From: Hyphomicrobiales bacterium
GTDB lineage: Bacteria; Pseudomonadota; Alphaproteobacteria; Rhizobiales; NORP267
NCBI GenBank assembly: GCA_030688605.1
Contig: JAUYJB010000079.1
Location: forward strand, 1-61,998
Direction: 5' to 3'
DNA length: 61,998 nt
Below, one piece after another: positions 20,038 to 29,833 of the stretch. Both the position numbers and the translations under genes were made by a program. The notes beneath the pieces are model-generated. The model saw only the letters and a list, made by a program, of their open reading frames with translations, was not told the DNA's origin and did not search any database. The first letter of the stretch is position 1, and each line of letters opens with the position of its first letter.

Positions 20038-21258
20038 ATGACCGTGAGGGCCCGCCCCTGGCAGACCGCCGCCGTCGTCATCATCGCCGGCTGCATCATC
20101 TCGCTGATCGCCTTCGGGCCGCGCTCGGCGCTCGGCCTGTTTCTGACCCCGATGACGGAGGCGCGCGGCTGGAGCCGCGAGATCTTTGCGCTCGCCATCG
20201 CCATCCAGAACATCATGTGGGGCGCCGGCCAGCCGCTCGCCGGCGCCATCGCCGACCGCTACGGCACCGCCCGGGTGCTGGCGGCGGGCGGCGTCGTCTA
20301 TGCCTTGGGCCTTGCCGTGACCGCCTGGGCGCCGAGCCCGCTGTGGCTCAATCTCGGCGCCGGGGTGTTGATCGGGCTCGGCCTGGCGGGCGCCTCCTTT
20401 TCCATCGTTCTCGCCGCCTTCGGCCGCGCGGTGTCGCCCGAGCGCCGCTCGATCGCCTTCGGCATCGGCACGGCTGCCGGCTCCTTCGGCCAGTTCCTGT
20501 TCGCGCCGCTCGGCCAGGGGCTGATCGAACAGATCGGCTGGCAGCAGGCGTTGTTGGTCATGGGCGCGATGATGCTGGCGGTGCCGGTCCTGGCCTTTGC
20601 GCTGCAGGGCAAGCCGGAGGTCCCGGCCGCCGGCATGGGCCGCGACCAGACCATCACCGAGGCGCTGAGCGAGGCGTTCGGCTACAGGAGCTTCGTGCTG
20701 CTGGTCGCAGGCTTTTTCGTCTGCGGCTTCCAGATCGCCTTCATCACCACCCACCTGCCGCCCTACATCACCGATGTCGGGCTCGACCCGGCGCTCGGCG
20801 CCTGGGCCATCGCCATCATCGGCCTGTTCAACATCGTCGGCTCGCTCGCCTCCGGCGTCATCGGCGGGCGCTATTCGAAGCCCATATTCCTGAGCCTCAT
20901 CTATTTCTCGCGCGCGGTCGCCATCGCGCTGTTCATCCTGCTGCCGCCAAGCCCGGCGAGCGTGCTCCTTTTCGCCGCCGCCATGGGGCTGTTGTGGCTG
21001 TCGACGGTGCCGCCGACCTCGGGCCTGGTGGCGATCATGTTCGGCCCGCGGTACATGGCGACGCTGTTCGGCTTCGTCTTTTTCTCCCACCAGGTCGGCG
21101 CCTTCCTGGGCGTCTGGCTCGGCGGCCGGCTCTACGACCAGTACCAGTCCTATGAGGTGGTCTGGTGGCTCGGCGTGGCGCTGGGCATCTTCGCGGCCAT
21201 CGTCCACTGGCCGATCCGCGAGCAGCCGGTCGAACGGCTGGCCGGCGAGGTGGCTTAG
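20038..21258 (+). CDS. Major facilitator superfamily transporter (oxalate/formate antiporter-like)
   Basis: 406 residues with twelve predicted helices. The intracellular loop 2-3 has ADRYGTARV, a variant of the MFS signature G-x3-D-R-x-G-R. The overall look (GPRSALGLFLTPMTEARGWSRE at the start, LPPYITDVGLDPALGAWAIA in the second half) resembles the monocarboxylate/oxalate-formate (MCT/OFA) branch. The ATG at 20038 is preceded by ggag. It is a single gene with no linked catabolic enzymes, so no substrate can be proposed. Confidence 0.85.
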   Translation: MTVRARPWQTAAVVIIAGCIISLIAFGPRSALGLFLTPMTEARGWSREIFALAIAIQNIMWGAGQPLAGAIADRYGTARVLAAGGVVYALGLAVTAWAPSPLWLNLGAGVLIGLGLAGASFSIVLAAFGRAVSPERRSIAFGIGTAAGSFGQFLFAPLGQGLIEQIGWQQALLVMGAMMLAVPVLAFALQGKPEVPAAGMGRDQTITEALSEAFGYRSFVLLVAGFFVCGFQIAFITTHLPPYITDVGLDPALGAWAIAIIGLFNIVGSLASGVIGGRYSKPIFLSLIYFSRAVAIALFILLPPSPASVLLFAAAMGLLWLSTVPPTSGLVAIMFGPRYMATLFGFVFFSHQVGAFLGVWLGGRLYDQYQSYEVVWWLGVALGIFAAIVHWPIREQPVERLAGEVA

Positions 21259-21797
21259 CGCGACTTTTCCGTCGTCGGCGGGCCCGGTTTGCCAAGGGGT
21301 CGCCCGGGCCGAGTTCGGGCGCCACGATTGGAACGAGCGGCTGGAAGCGGAACTCAGGGCCGCCGGAAGACGAAGGCCGAAGAAATAGTCCGCGGCCGTT
21401 CGAATCGCCTCGAACGGTTCCAGGCGACGGACCGCATGCGGCCAACGGTTAATGGATCGTTAATCCATCCCTGAAAAGATGGGATCGTTTCAGGACTCTC
21501 CCGGTCCGAAACGCAGACGGGGTTCACGCAGCACTGCAGATCGGCACGGGCGCGCCTGAAGCTTGATGAGGCAGCGAACCGTCTAACGAATTCATGCTGA
21601 TTTTCTTCCCCGACGACGGAAAGCGGCGATGCTGCCGCGCCGCCCGGCACCCTGCTCGGGAGGGAAGCGGAAGTTCTCTTAAGTCCCGCGCGCCCGTTTT
21701 TGCCGAAAACGCCCAAGCGCGACCCGCCAAGCAAGCGTGCGGCACCGCCCGTGCCGGCGCTCGGCGGCATTCTTCATGAGCGCACGAGGTAACGATC
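21259..21797. other. 539-nt intergenic region, nothing firmly identifiable
   Basis: No convincing gene. A short plus-strand stretch ending at 21388 reads plausibly as protein (ARAEFGRHDWNERLEAELRA) but has no start or binding site. A small hairpin atggat/atccat occurs at 21452-21468 within a TTAA-containing segment. Confidence 0.4.
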
Positions 21798-22091
21798 ATG
21801 ACCCTCACATTGTCCACCATGCTCGTCGAGCGGACCGACGGAAACCCAATCCTCGTCGTCAAAGGCCGAAGGGGCACGTTCCACGCGCCCTGGGATGCGG
21901 CGCGGGCGACCTCGGCCCTGAGGACGAGGCTGCCGGCCGATCAGCTCACGTACGATATCGTGGTCATGGATGGAGAGCCGGGCGAACACCCCCGGGTTTA
22001 TGGCGCCTCGCCCGAGGCGACTGCTTACGTGCGGACCGTCCTGCCGGATCTGACGAACGGGCCGTGGGACGAGAAAAAGGTCGACTTCTGA
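21798..22091 (+). CDS. Small hypothetical protein
   Basis: 97 residues, soluble, no signal peptide: MTLTLSTMLVERTDGNPILV, then RRGTFHAPWDAARATSALRT, then a short acidic/hydrophobic end (YDIVVMDGEPGEHP...WDEKKVDF). The ATG has a plausible site (acgaggtaacg) upstream and codon use fits the surrounding genome. It is isolated between two gene-poor stretches. I do not recognise a family. Confidence 0.5.
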   Translation: MTLTLSTMLVERTDGNPILVVKGRRGTFHAPWDAARATSALRTRLPADQLTYDIVVMDGEPGEHPRVYGASPEATAYVRTVLPDLTNGPWDEKKVDF

Positions 22092-22490
22092 CGGGGTAGC
22101 CGGTCGGCCGAAAGCGTTGGCGGTGCTCTAGCCGGGACACCGCCCGCCGAGCGCGTGCCCGCCCCGGCCCGTCGGCGCCGGCAGCCTCCGCGTGTTCGCG
22201 GCGATGGTCCTGTCGCCGATCCGCGAACGGTGGCAGGCGGCCGGCCGGGCCCCGCGAATGTGATCGGAATTCCCGGAGCGGCAACTGGTCTGCTTTCGAA
22301 CAGTGAATGCCGCCGCGTCCCGGCAACCGGACATCGAGGCGGTTCATGATGATGGCGAGCAAGTTCGAGCCGCAACGTCGTTAACGCCCCATTGACGGCA
22401 CGGCTCGAAGGCCACCTTTGGGTTTAGGGGCGCCGATACGACTCGGGCCCAATCTCTTGGTGTGAAGCACCATAAGGGAAGGCCCGAGCC
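22092..22490. other. 399-nt intergenic region with a 9-bp inverted repeat
   Basis: No gene recognised. ttcgagccg (22364-22372) and cggctcgaa (22401-22409) form a perfect inverted repeat around a 28-nt loop containing gttaac, about 80-130 nt before the next gene. It could be an operator or the stem of an RNA leader; there is no T-tract. Confidence 0.4.
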
Positions 22491-23582
22491 ATGCAACGAA
22501 CCGGCAGCCGAACGATTGCGACGACCATCGCATGTTGTCTCATCCTCACCGGTGCCGCGCCGGCTTTCGATGCCCTTAATGCCCTCCATTTCCCCTTTTT
22601 CGGCGCCGATAAAGCCTGGGCCGGAAAGGGTAAGGGGGGCGGCAAGGGTAAGGGGGGTGCCGACCCCGCAGAAAGTGCGGTGAGTGCCGGCCCCGGGAAA
22701 AGTGCGGCGAGTGCCAAGGGGATTGGAAAGAGCCGTGCGGCGTCTTCATCATCCTCGTCGAGTTCCTCCAAGAGTAAGGGCCGCGATCTTTTTGGCGAGT
22801 TGCTCGACAGCGTGTTCGGCAAGTCGCAGAAGGCGGCGGCGACAAAGACATCGCCGCAAAAGAAATCCACTCGGGTGACCGCGGTTCCGGCGATGCGGCC
22901 CCAAGGCACGCCAAAGGCCGTCGTGCGCCAGTATGCGCTGGCTACCGGCTTGAAACAGGGTGAGCTTGCCAGCGCCCTCAAATCGTGGAATTCGCTGAAC
23001 CGGAACACGCAGGCCTATTTGAACAATATGAACAACCCCAAGTCGCTTCCGGGCCTTCAGATCGCTTATATCCGCGAGAATTTGAAATCCCAGGCGGCGC
23101 TCGATTCCTTCATCGCGCTAGGAGGCGATCCGAGCAGTCCGCCCGCGGAGGCAGATTATGCTGCGGCCCAAGCGGTGCTGGATGCGCAGGCCGCGCTCGA
23201 TGCGCAGGCGCTTTTGGATGCGGAGGCAGCGGCTCCCGGCACCTATACTCCGGACGAGGTTGCCGCGGCGGAGGCACTGGTTTCAGCCTATTCGGGCGAT
23301 CCGCAAGCGGTGATCGATGCTTATAGCGGCGACGACCCCCAAACGGTCGTCGACCAATACGACGCCTGGAGCGACTATCAGACGGCGGAAACCGCGGCGC
23401 AGGACGCCTTCGCGGCGGCAAGCGTCAGCTACGGCGCCTCCTACGACCAGGCGAAATTGGATGAGGTCCGCTCCTATGTCGATGCCATCGTCGAAATGAA
23501 GGAGCTCGATACGCTGGTTGCGGACTTCGACGCGGCAACCGCCGCAAGCGAAACGACGACGGCAGCCTCCGCGGCCGAGTAG
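22491..23582 (+). CDS. Exported Ala-rich repeat protein of unknown function
   Basis: 363 residues. A signal peptide (TIATTIACCLILTGAAPAFD) is followed by a Gly/Lys-rich stretch (AGKGKGGGKGKGG), a run of nine serines, and a compact helical middle part (QYALATGLKQGELASALKSW, NNPKSLPGLQIAYIREN). The acidic C-terminal half is built from short repeats: AQAVLDAQAALDAQALLDAE and two copies of the pattern YSGDPQAVIDAYSGDDPQTV. The binding site ggaaggcccgagcc precedes the ATG. The domain order (basic linker, Ser tract, helical domain, acidic repeats) suggests an envelope structural or adhesive protein. No family recognised. Confidence 0.65.
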   Translation: MQRTGSRTIATTIACCLILTGAAPAFDALNALHFPFFGADKAWAGKGKGGGKGKGGADPAESAVSAGPGKSAASAKGIGKSRAASSSSSSSSSKSKGRDLFGELLDSVFGKSQKAAATKTSPQKKSTRVTAVPAMRPQGTPKAVVRQYALATGLKQGELASALKSWNSLNRNTQAYLNNMNNPKSLPGLQIAYIRENLKSQAALDSFIALGGDPSSPPAEADYAAAQAVLDAQAALDAQALLDAEAAAPGTYTPDEVAAAEALVSAYSGDPQAVIDAYSGDDPQTVVDQYDAWSDYQTAETAAQDAFAAASVSYGASYDQAKLDEVRSYVDAIVEMKELDTLVADFDAATAASETTTAASAAE

Positions 23583-23914
23583 CAGCCCTCTTACCCCGCC
23601 GGCGAGATCCGCTTCATCTTGATCTCGTCGGCGCGGCCATTGCGGCGGAGGAAAACTTGCCTTGGGGCCGCCGCCTCCGCGTACCGCTCTGAGTGCTGCT
23701 GGTCGCCTGTTCCGTGGCGATTGTGATGCGGGATTCGGGGTTCTGGCGGATTTGACTCGGTTCGGGCCCCGCCCGCGCGAGATAACTTGGACCGACAAGA
23801 GCACCGCTTCTCGATGTCCCAACCTGCGATCATGCGTCTCCGTGTGGCCTTGCCCTTGGCTGCCCGGCATGGCACGAGCTTTGCCGTGATCCACACGCAG
23901 TCGGCAGGGGCAAG
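23583..23914. other. 332-nt intergenic region
   Basis: No supported gene. On the minus strand a short frame ending at 23591 (EIKMKRISPAG) looks protein-like but lacks an upstream body and could be a decayed gene tail. Confidence 0.35.
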
Positions 23915-24904
<990 letters not shown>

Positions 24905-24918
24905 GCGAAGCGCCAAGC

Positions 24919-24931
24919 AGCTGCATATGCA
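24919..24931. promoter_or_regulatory. 13-bp motif agctgcatatgca, inverted partner at 25148-25160
   Basis: Exact reverse complement of tgcatatgcagct at 25148-25160. The inner tgcatatgca is itself palindromic (10 bp). Two such sites in the spacer before a MarR gene are what one expects of operator half-sites for an autoregulated MarR protein; direct evidence is lacking. Confidence 0.4.
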
Positions 24932-25147
24932 ACCATAATATCTCCCGCCGCTTCGGTGCCCCATATCCAATTCCCGACCCGCGGCTCCAAGTCGTAAAGA
25001 TAGCCCCGCCGCGTCGCTCACCCTGATAAGCCGGAGGAGGCGCAAAAGCGAACTTGCTGGAAGCATAACATGTATATACGAATGAAATGCCGCCCGCGCT
25101 CGATTCACCCCGCGGGACGGCGTTAACGGTCCGTTAACGGATGCGCG

Positions 25148-25160
25148 TGCATATGCAGCT
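25148..25160. promoter_or_regulatory. 13-bp motif tgcatatgcagct upstream of marR
   Basis: Second copy of the site at 24919-24931, in inverted orientation, 73 nt before the marR start. Just upstream is gttaacggtccgttaacgg (about 25123-25141), a direct repeat of gttaacgg. The whole spacer (24905-25232) is lower in GC than its flanks and contains no gene. Confidence 0.4.
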
Positions 25161-25232
25161 ATTCCGGTGTGCGGGCGGCCGTGACGCTGCCGGAAGCCGC
25201 CGCGGCGTCCGGCGAAAGCGGAGAAAGGTAAG

Positions 25233-25763
25233 ATGAGCGATCTTCACTGCACCTGCTACCGCCTGCGCAAGGCAGCGCGGCGGATCACGCAGATTTACGA
25301 TCAGCACTTGGCCGAAACCGGCCTGACCGCGAACCAGCACGGCATGTTGACCGAGCTTGCCCGCTCCGGGGCCCTGTCCATGGGGCGCCTGTCCGCCCTC
25401 ATCGGCATGGATGCCTCGACGCTGACCCGCAATCTGCGTCCGCTTGCCCGGCGCGGGCTGATCGAGGTCGCAACGGCGCGCGACAGGCGCGCGCGCGAGG
25501 TGCGCCTGACTAAGACCGGGGCGGAGCGTCTTGCCGCGGCGCTTAAGCCCTGGCGGGCGGCGGAAGGCGCGGTCATGCGCGCGCTCGGCCAGCGCGACGC
25601 GGCCCTCCTCAACGACCTCCTGGCCCGGGTGGCAAGCGAAGCGCCCGCCGCCGACCGGCCGTCGCGGACCGAGCGCCCGCGCACGAGCGGGCCTTCCACC
25701 GGCCGCGGACGGAGCGCGCGGGCGCCCGATGGCCCCGCCAAGCGACCGCCCGCGGCGGCGTAA
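25233..25763 (+). CDS. MarR-family transcriptional regulator
   Basis: 176 residues. The N-terminal winged-helix core is clear: YDQHLAETGLTANQHGMLTE, LSMGRLSALIGMDASTLTRN (recognition helix), LARRGLIEV and the wing ARDRRAREVRLTKTGAERL. MarR proteins are dimeric, usually ligand- or redox-responsive repressors of adjacent genes. The N terminus has two cysteines (LHCTCYRL) that could sense oxidants. The C-terminal 40 residues are a disordered Arg/Pro/Ala tail. Candidate operators lie upstream (24919, 25148) and a perfect 18-bp palindrome lies just downstream (25772). Target genes are unknown. Confidence 0.88.
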   Translation: MSDLHCTCYRLRKAARRITQIYDQHLAETGLTANQHGMLTELARSGALSMGRLSALIGMDASTLTRNLRPLARRGLIEVATARDRRAREVRLTKTGAERLAAALKPWRAAEGAVMRALGQRDAALLNDLLARVASEAPAADRPSRTERPRTSGPSTGRGRSARAPDGPAKRPPAAA

Positions 25764-25771
25764 TCCGCGCG

Positions 25772-25789
25772 CATTCCCTTAAGGGAATG
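25772..25789. promoter_or_regulatory. 18-bp perfect palindrome after marR
   Basis: cattcccttaagggaatg is fully self-complementary, 9 nt after the marR stop. A second symmetric site, ttacg-cata-cgtaa, is at 25838-25851. There is no loop, so a terminator is unlikely; a dimeric-regulator operator fits better. The nearest target would lie downstream, but the next gene points toward it from the right (its stop is at 25955). Confidence 0.4.
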
Positions 25790-25954
25790 TTCGGTGTCCA
25801 GGGAATTTTTCGTTAACGTAATATCGCCGATCTTTGATTACGCATACGTAAGTCTAGGCATACCTGCCTTGCCGGGCTTGGAAGAAAATCCGCCACTTGC
25901 GAGCGGGGCCGCAGGGCGCGGCTCATCGGCCCCCCGGCTCGGCGGCCGCCGTCC

Positions 25955-26473
25955 TCAGAGTGCCGCCGGCAGCACGAAGGGCCGGCCGGAGAGCGCCAGC
26001 ACGCCGCGGCCTATCGCCTCGGCCGCCGCCACCATCCGCCCCTTGCGATCAAGCGCCCCATCGCCGAGCGCGACGATGCGCGCATTGGGCGTCGCCTCCG
26101 GCGAGGCCCCGCGCAGGCGCCGTGCGACGGCAAGCTCGTCGGCATGCGGGTTGAGCGCGCAAAGCGCCACGAAGGCCGCCGCCGTGGAGCGGCTGATGCC
26201 GGCCCAGCAATGGATCAACATCGGCGCGCGCCGGTCCCAGGCCAGAGTAAAGCGCACCAGGTCTGCGATATGCTCATCGCCCGGCGCGACGAAGCCGTCG
26301 GCGGGCGCGGCGATGTCGTTCATGCCGAGCTTCAGATGGTTTTCCGGCACGATCCCCGCCGGCGTGTCGATCATCAATTCGCGATTGATCAGCGTCACCA
26401 CATGGCTCGGCCCATGGGCGGCGATCACGCTCGCTACGGCGCTGAGCGGGCAGACATGGATTTGGGCGGTCAT
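25955..26473 (-). CDS. Tyrosine/dual-specificity protein phosphatase-like protein
   Basis: 172 residues containing the cysteine-phosphatase P-loop HCWAGISRS (residues 88-96), which fits C-x5-R with nucleophile Cys89 and Arg95. LVTLINRE-type strands precede it. An Asp in MNDIAAPADG (residues 51-60) could be the general acid. Short alphaproteobacterial proteins of this type are annotated as tyrosine phosphatases of unknown substrate. It is the last gene of a minus-strand set after ygfZ and the HD hydrolase. Confidence 0.82.
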   Translation of the reverse strand: MTAQIHVCPLSAVASVIAAHGPSHVVTLINRELMIDTPAGIVPENHLKLGMNDIAAPADGFVAPGDEHIADLVRFTLAWDRRAPMLIHCWAGISRSTAAAFVALCALNPHADELAVARRLRGASPEATPNARIVALGDGALDRKGRMVAAAEAIGRGVLALSGRPFVLPAAL

Positions 26474-26543
26474 TCGTTTGCGGCGCGGGTCGTTTCGATT
26501 CGGAACCTATCTCTCGATTGAGAGCCTTTTATGTAGTGCGGCT

Positions 26544-27182
26544 TCAGGCCCGTTGCAGGGCCTCGATGCGCCTTCGGTAGCGCCGCTCGGCCTCCGCCGC
26601 CGGGATCGGCTTCAGGCGCGGCAGCCCGCCGGGCGCGTTCAGGCCGCGCGGGCGGCCGAAATATTTCGCCGCCTCCGCTTCCGAAAAGCCCGCAAGCTGC
26701 GTTGCCTCCGCATAGGCCGCCGCCTTGTCGGCGCGCTTGATCAGCGCGGCGATGGGCCCAGGCAACAGCCCTGGCAGGCCGAAACGGACATGAATGATCT
26801 GCAACAGCCGCCCCTCGAACGCCCTGTAGTCGAGCCCGACGGCCGCCTTGAACGGGCTGATCAGGTCGCCGATGACATATTCCGGCGCATCGTGCAGCAG
26901 CGCCGCCAGCCGCCAGCGCGGCTCAAGCTCCGGCGAAAGGGCGCATGCCAGCTTCTCGACCAGTAGCGAATGCTCGGCGACGGAGAAGGAATAATCGCCG
27001 ATCGTCTGGCCGTTCCAGCGCGCGACCCGGGCAAGCCCGTGGGCGATGTCCTCAAGCTCGACATCGAGCGGCGAGGGGTCGAGGAGGTCGAGCCTGCGCC
27101 CCGAGAGCATGCGCTGCCAAGCCCGCGCGGATGGAGGCGCCGCGGCCGATCTTGGCGCTGCCTTGCGCGCTCTCTCTCTCAT
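26544..27182 (-). CDS. HD-domain hydrolase (YfbR-like nucleotidase family)
   Basis: 212 residues with the metal-binding HD pattern: His71 in SVAEHSLL, His97-Asp98 in LLHDAPEYVIGD and a downstream Asp in IKRADKAAAY. YfbR-like members are deoxyribonucleoside 5'-monophosphatases; the match here is at fold level, so the substrate is open. Its first 4 nt overlap the ygfZ stop, so the two are translationally coupled. The C-terminal tail is Arg-rich. Confidence 0.82.
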   Translation of the reverse strand: MRERARKAAPRSAAAPPSARAWQRMLSGRRLDLLDPSPLDVELEDIAHGLARVARWNGQTIGDYSFSVAEHSLLVEKLACALSPELEPRWRLAALLHDAPEYVIGDLISPFKAAVGLDYRAFEGRLLQIIHVRFGLPGLLPGPIAALIKRADKAAAYAEATQLAGFSEAEAAKYFGRPRGLNAPGGLPRLKPIPAAEAERRYRRRIEALQRA

Positions 27183-28060
27183 GAGGGTTTGTCCGCCGCC
27201 GCGGCGCGTTCCCAGATCGGCGCGAGCACCGTCACCACCGCCTTGCCGGCCATGATCGCCTCGCCGGCGCTTTGGGCCGCCTCCACCCGGTCGAGCCGCA
27301 TCAGCGCCAGGCCCCTGCCGCCCGCAACCGAGCCGAGCCGGCCTGCCGGCTTGCCCCCGGCGCGCAGCTCGGCGCCGGGCTCGGGCTCGCCGTCGATGGC
27401 GACCGGCACGATGCGGCTCCTCGCCGTGCCGCGGTGCTCCATGCGCGAGACCACCTCCTGGCCGATAAAGCAGCCCTTGGTGAAGGAGACGCCGCCGAGC
27501 CGGTCCATGTCCGCCTCGTGCGGAAAGGTCTCGCCGAGGATAAAATCGAGCCCGCCTTCGGGAATCCCGAGCCCGATCCGGTGGGCGTGATAATCGGCAA
27601 GCGGGACGGCCTCGGCGCCCGCCTTAAGCAGCCGCCGCTCCGCCTCGCCCGTGGCCACGATCGCCCGCAGGCCGAGCGCCTCGTGCCGCGGATCGGCGAA
27701 GAAATCCTTGCCCCTCTCGCCCCCGCCTTCCGCCCCCCAGAGGGCGAGGACGGCGCGCGCCCCACTTTCATCTTCGATCTCAACTTTCGCCCGCAACCTA
27801 TAGAACATCAACCGTTTGATGAGTTCGCCAAGCGCCTCGCTGCGGCCGTCGATGAGGAAATCCCCGTCGCCCGCGCGACGGATCAGAAAGTCGAACAGGA
27901 TCTTTCCCTGCGGCGTCAGCAGGGCGGCAAAGCGGGCTTCGCCGTTCGCCATGCCCGCCACATCGGCGGTGACGAGCCCGTGCAGAAACCGCTCCGCCTC
28001 CGCGCCGCCGACGCGGATGACGCCGCGGTCGGAAAGGATTGCGCCCTTCAATTTTTCCAT
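27179..28060 (-). CDS. ygfZ: Folate-binding Fe-S cluster repair protein YgfZ/IBA57-like
   Basis: GcvT-like folate-binding protein needed for maturation or repair of a subset of Fe-S enzymes. The diagnostic K-G-C-x-G-Q-E motif is present as KGCFIGQE (residues 195-202). The 293 residues agree with the family. It opens a minus-strand operon with the HD hydrolase (4-nt overlap) and the tyrosine phosphatase, and is divergent from the dihydroorotase. Confidence 0.92.
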   Translation of the reverse strand: MEKLKGAILSDRGVIRVGGAEAERFLHGLVTADVAGMANGEARFAALLTPQGKILFDFLIRRAGDGDFLIDGRSEALGELIKRLMFYRLRAKVEIEDESGARAVLALWGAEGGGERGKDFFADPRHEALGLRAIVATGEAERRLLKAGAEAVPLADYHAHRIGLGIPEGGLDFILGETFPHEADMDRLGGVSFTKGCFIGQEVVSRMEHRGTARSRIVPVAIDGEPEPGAELRAGGKPAGRLGSVAGGRGLALMRLDRVEAAQSAGEAIMAGKAVVTVLAPIWERAAAADKPS

Positions 28061-28176
28061 GCGATCCGCCTGCCGCCGAAAAAGACCCTTTGCGTCGATG
28101 TCCTGGGAGATTTACGAAGGCGCGGGACCGCGCGCAAGGGGCGGCGCGAATTCGTGACGGATTAAGGAAGGGGCGC

Positions 28177-29514
28177 ATGGCCCGCATCTACGACCTCCTG
28201 CTCAAGGGCGCCACCGTCGTCAACCAGGACGGCGCCGGCGTCCGCGATGTCGCGGTCAGCGGCGGCCGCATCGCGGCGCTCGGTGAAATCGCCGGCGGCG
28301 CGGCGGGCGAGGTCGTCGACTGCACGGGCCTGCACATCCTTCCCGGCGTCATCGACACCCAGGTGCATTTCCGCGAGCCCGGCGGCGAGCACAAGGAGGA
28401 TCTGGAGACGGGCTCTCTGGCCGCCGTCATGGGCGGGGTTACGGGCGTCTTCGAGATGCCGAACACCAGTCCCCCGACGGTGAGCGAGGCCGCCCTTGCC
28501 GACAAGGTCCGCCGCGCCTCGGGCCGCATGCATTGCGATTTTGCCTTCTATGTCGGCGGCAGCCACCAGAACGCCGAAGAGCTCGCCGCCCTGGAGCGGC
28601 TTCCCGGCTGCGCGGGGGTCAAGGTCTTTGCCGGCTCCTCGACCGGCGACCTGCTGGTTGCGGACGACGCCGGCCTCGCCCGTATCCTTGCGGCCGTCTC
28701 CCGCCGCGCCGCCTTCCATTCCGAGGACGAATTGCGCCTCAACGAGCGCCTCGGCGAGCGCATCGCGGGCGATCCCGCCTCGCACCCGGTCTGGCGCGAC
28801 GCGGAGGCCGCCCTTTCCTGCACCGCCCGGCTCGTCGCCCTTGCCCGCGCGGCGGGAAAGCGCATCCACGTCCTGCATGTCTCCACCGCCGAGGAGATGG
28901 CGCTCCTGGCCGCGCACAAGGACATCGCCAGCGTCGAGGTCACCCCGCAGCACCTGACGTTAACGGCACCCGAGGCCTATGAGCGCCTCGGCACGCTCGC
29001 CCAGATGAACCCGCCGATCCGCACCGGCCGCCACCGCAAGGGGCTGTGGGCGGGGCTTGCCGCCGGCGTCGCCGACATTCTGGGCTCCGACCACGCGCCG
29101 CACACGCTGGCGGAGAAGGCCAAGCCCTATCCCGCCTCGCCGTCGGGCATGCCCGGCGTGCAGACGCTGGTTCCCGTGATGCTCGACCATGTGAATGCGG
29201 GGCGGCTCAGCCTCGAGCGCTTCGTCGACCTGACGTCGGCCGGTCCGGCGCGGCTGTTCGGCATCGCCGGCAAGGGCCGCATCGCGGCGGGCTACGACGC
29301 CGACCTCACCGTCGTCGACCTCAAGCGCCGGGAGACCATCACCGAGGATTGGTGCGCGTCGAAATGCGGCTGGACGCCGTTTTCCGGCATGGAGGTCACC
29401 GGCTGGCCGGTCGGCACCGTCGTGCGCGGCGCCCGCGTCATGTGGAACGGCGAGCTGACGGCGCCTTCCACCGGCCAACCCATCCGCTTCCACGAGGCTT
29501 TGCCGACGGGGTAG
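28177..29514 (+). CDS. Dihydroorotase (class I amidohydrolase)
   Basis: Cyclises carbamoyl-aspartate to dihydroorotate in pyrimidine synthesis. 445 residues from the ATG at 28177, which has aaggaagggg upstream. The metal-site block reads DTQVHFREPG, so the first His of the usual H-x-H is Gln; I recall this variant in a proteobacterial DHOase-like subfamily. Other ligands look intact: Lys in GVKVFAGSS, His in AFHSEDE, His in VLHVSTAEE and Asp in LGSDHAPHT. No pyrB is adjacent. Because of the Gln, a different cyclic amidohydrolase activity cannot be excluded. Confidence 0.82.
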   Translation: MARIYDLLLKGATVVNQDGAGVRDVAVSGGRIAALGEIAGGAAGEVVDCTGLHILPGVIDTQVHFREPGGEHKEDLETGSLAAVMGGVTGVFEMPNTSPPTVSEAALADKVRRASGRMHCDFAFYVGGSHQNAEELAALERLPGCAGVKVFAGSSTGDLLVADDAGLARILAAVSRRAAFHSEDELRLNERLGERIAGDPASHPVWRDAEAALSCTARLVALARAAGKRIHVLHVSTAEEMALLAAHKDIASVEVTPQHLTLTAPEAYERLGTLAQMNPPIRTGRHRKGLWAGLAAGVADILGSDHAPHTLAEKAKPYPASPSGMPGVQTLVPVMLDHVNAGRLSLERFVDLTSAGPARLFGIAGKGRIAAGYDADLTVVDLKRRETITEDWCASKCGWTPFSGMEVTGWPVGTVVRGARVMWNGELTAPSTGQPIRFHEALPTG

Positions 29515-29550
29515 GGGGCGCGGATTTCGCCGCCACCCATACCTGAACCT

Positions 29551-29710
29551 CGTCACCCCCGAACTTGATCCGGGGTCCATTCCGACGGCCCCTCGTCTTG
29601 TCGAGCCGCAATGGCATGGGTTGCCCCCCGGTATCGCCCCCCAAGTGCCGTAGGCAAGCCGGGCGCGCTCCCGAGGGCAGACTTGTCAAAGCCCGGCTAC
29701 GACGAGGGAA
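29551..29710. repeat. Dispersed repeat family C, copy 1
   Basis: About 160 bp beginning gtcacccccgaacttgatcc and ending near gcccggctacgacgagg. It shares several blocks with 32131-32293 (ggcccctcg-cttg, gcaatgg-atgg-tcgcccccc, gagggca-gcttgtcaa-gcccgg). Intergenic elements of this style are widespread in Rhizobiales (recollection). It fills most of the gap after the dihydroorotase. Confidence 0.7.
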
Positions 29711-29833
29711 GGAGGTGGCGCACAGCAAGCGTGGCCCGACATAGCGACATGTCCGCCGTAGCTCCACGAGCGGAGGCGGAAGCGAAAGCGGGCGGGCGAG
29801 GGGGGCAGCGAGCGCGCGGAATGCGGGGGACCG

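Noticed and set aside
21290-21388. Short plus-strand stretch ARAEFGRHDWNERLEAELRA after the MFS gene
   Set aside because: Plausible wording but no start codon or binding site; could be chance or a decayed gene.
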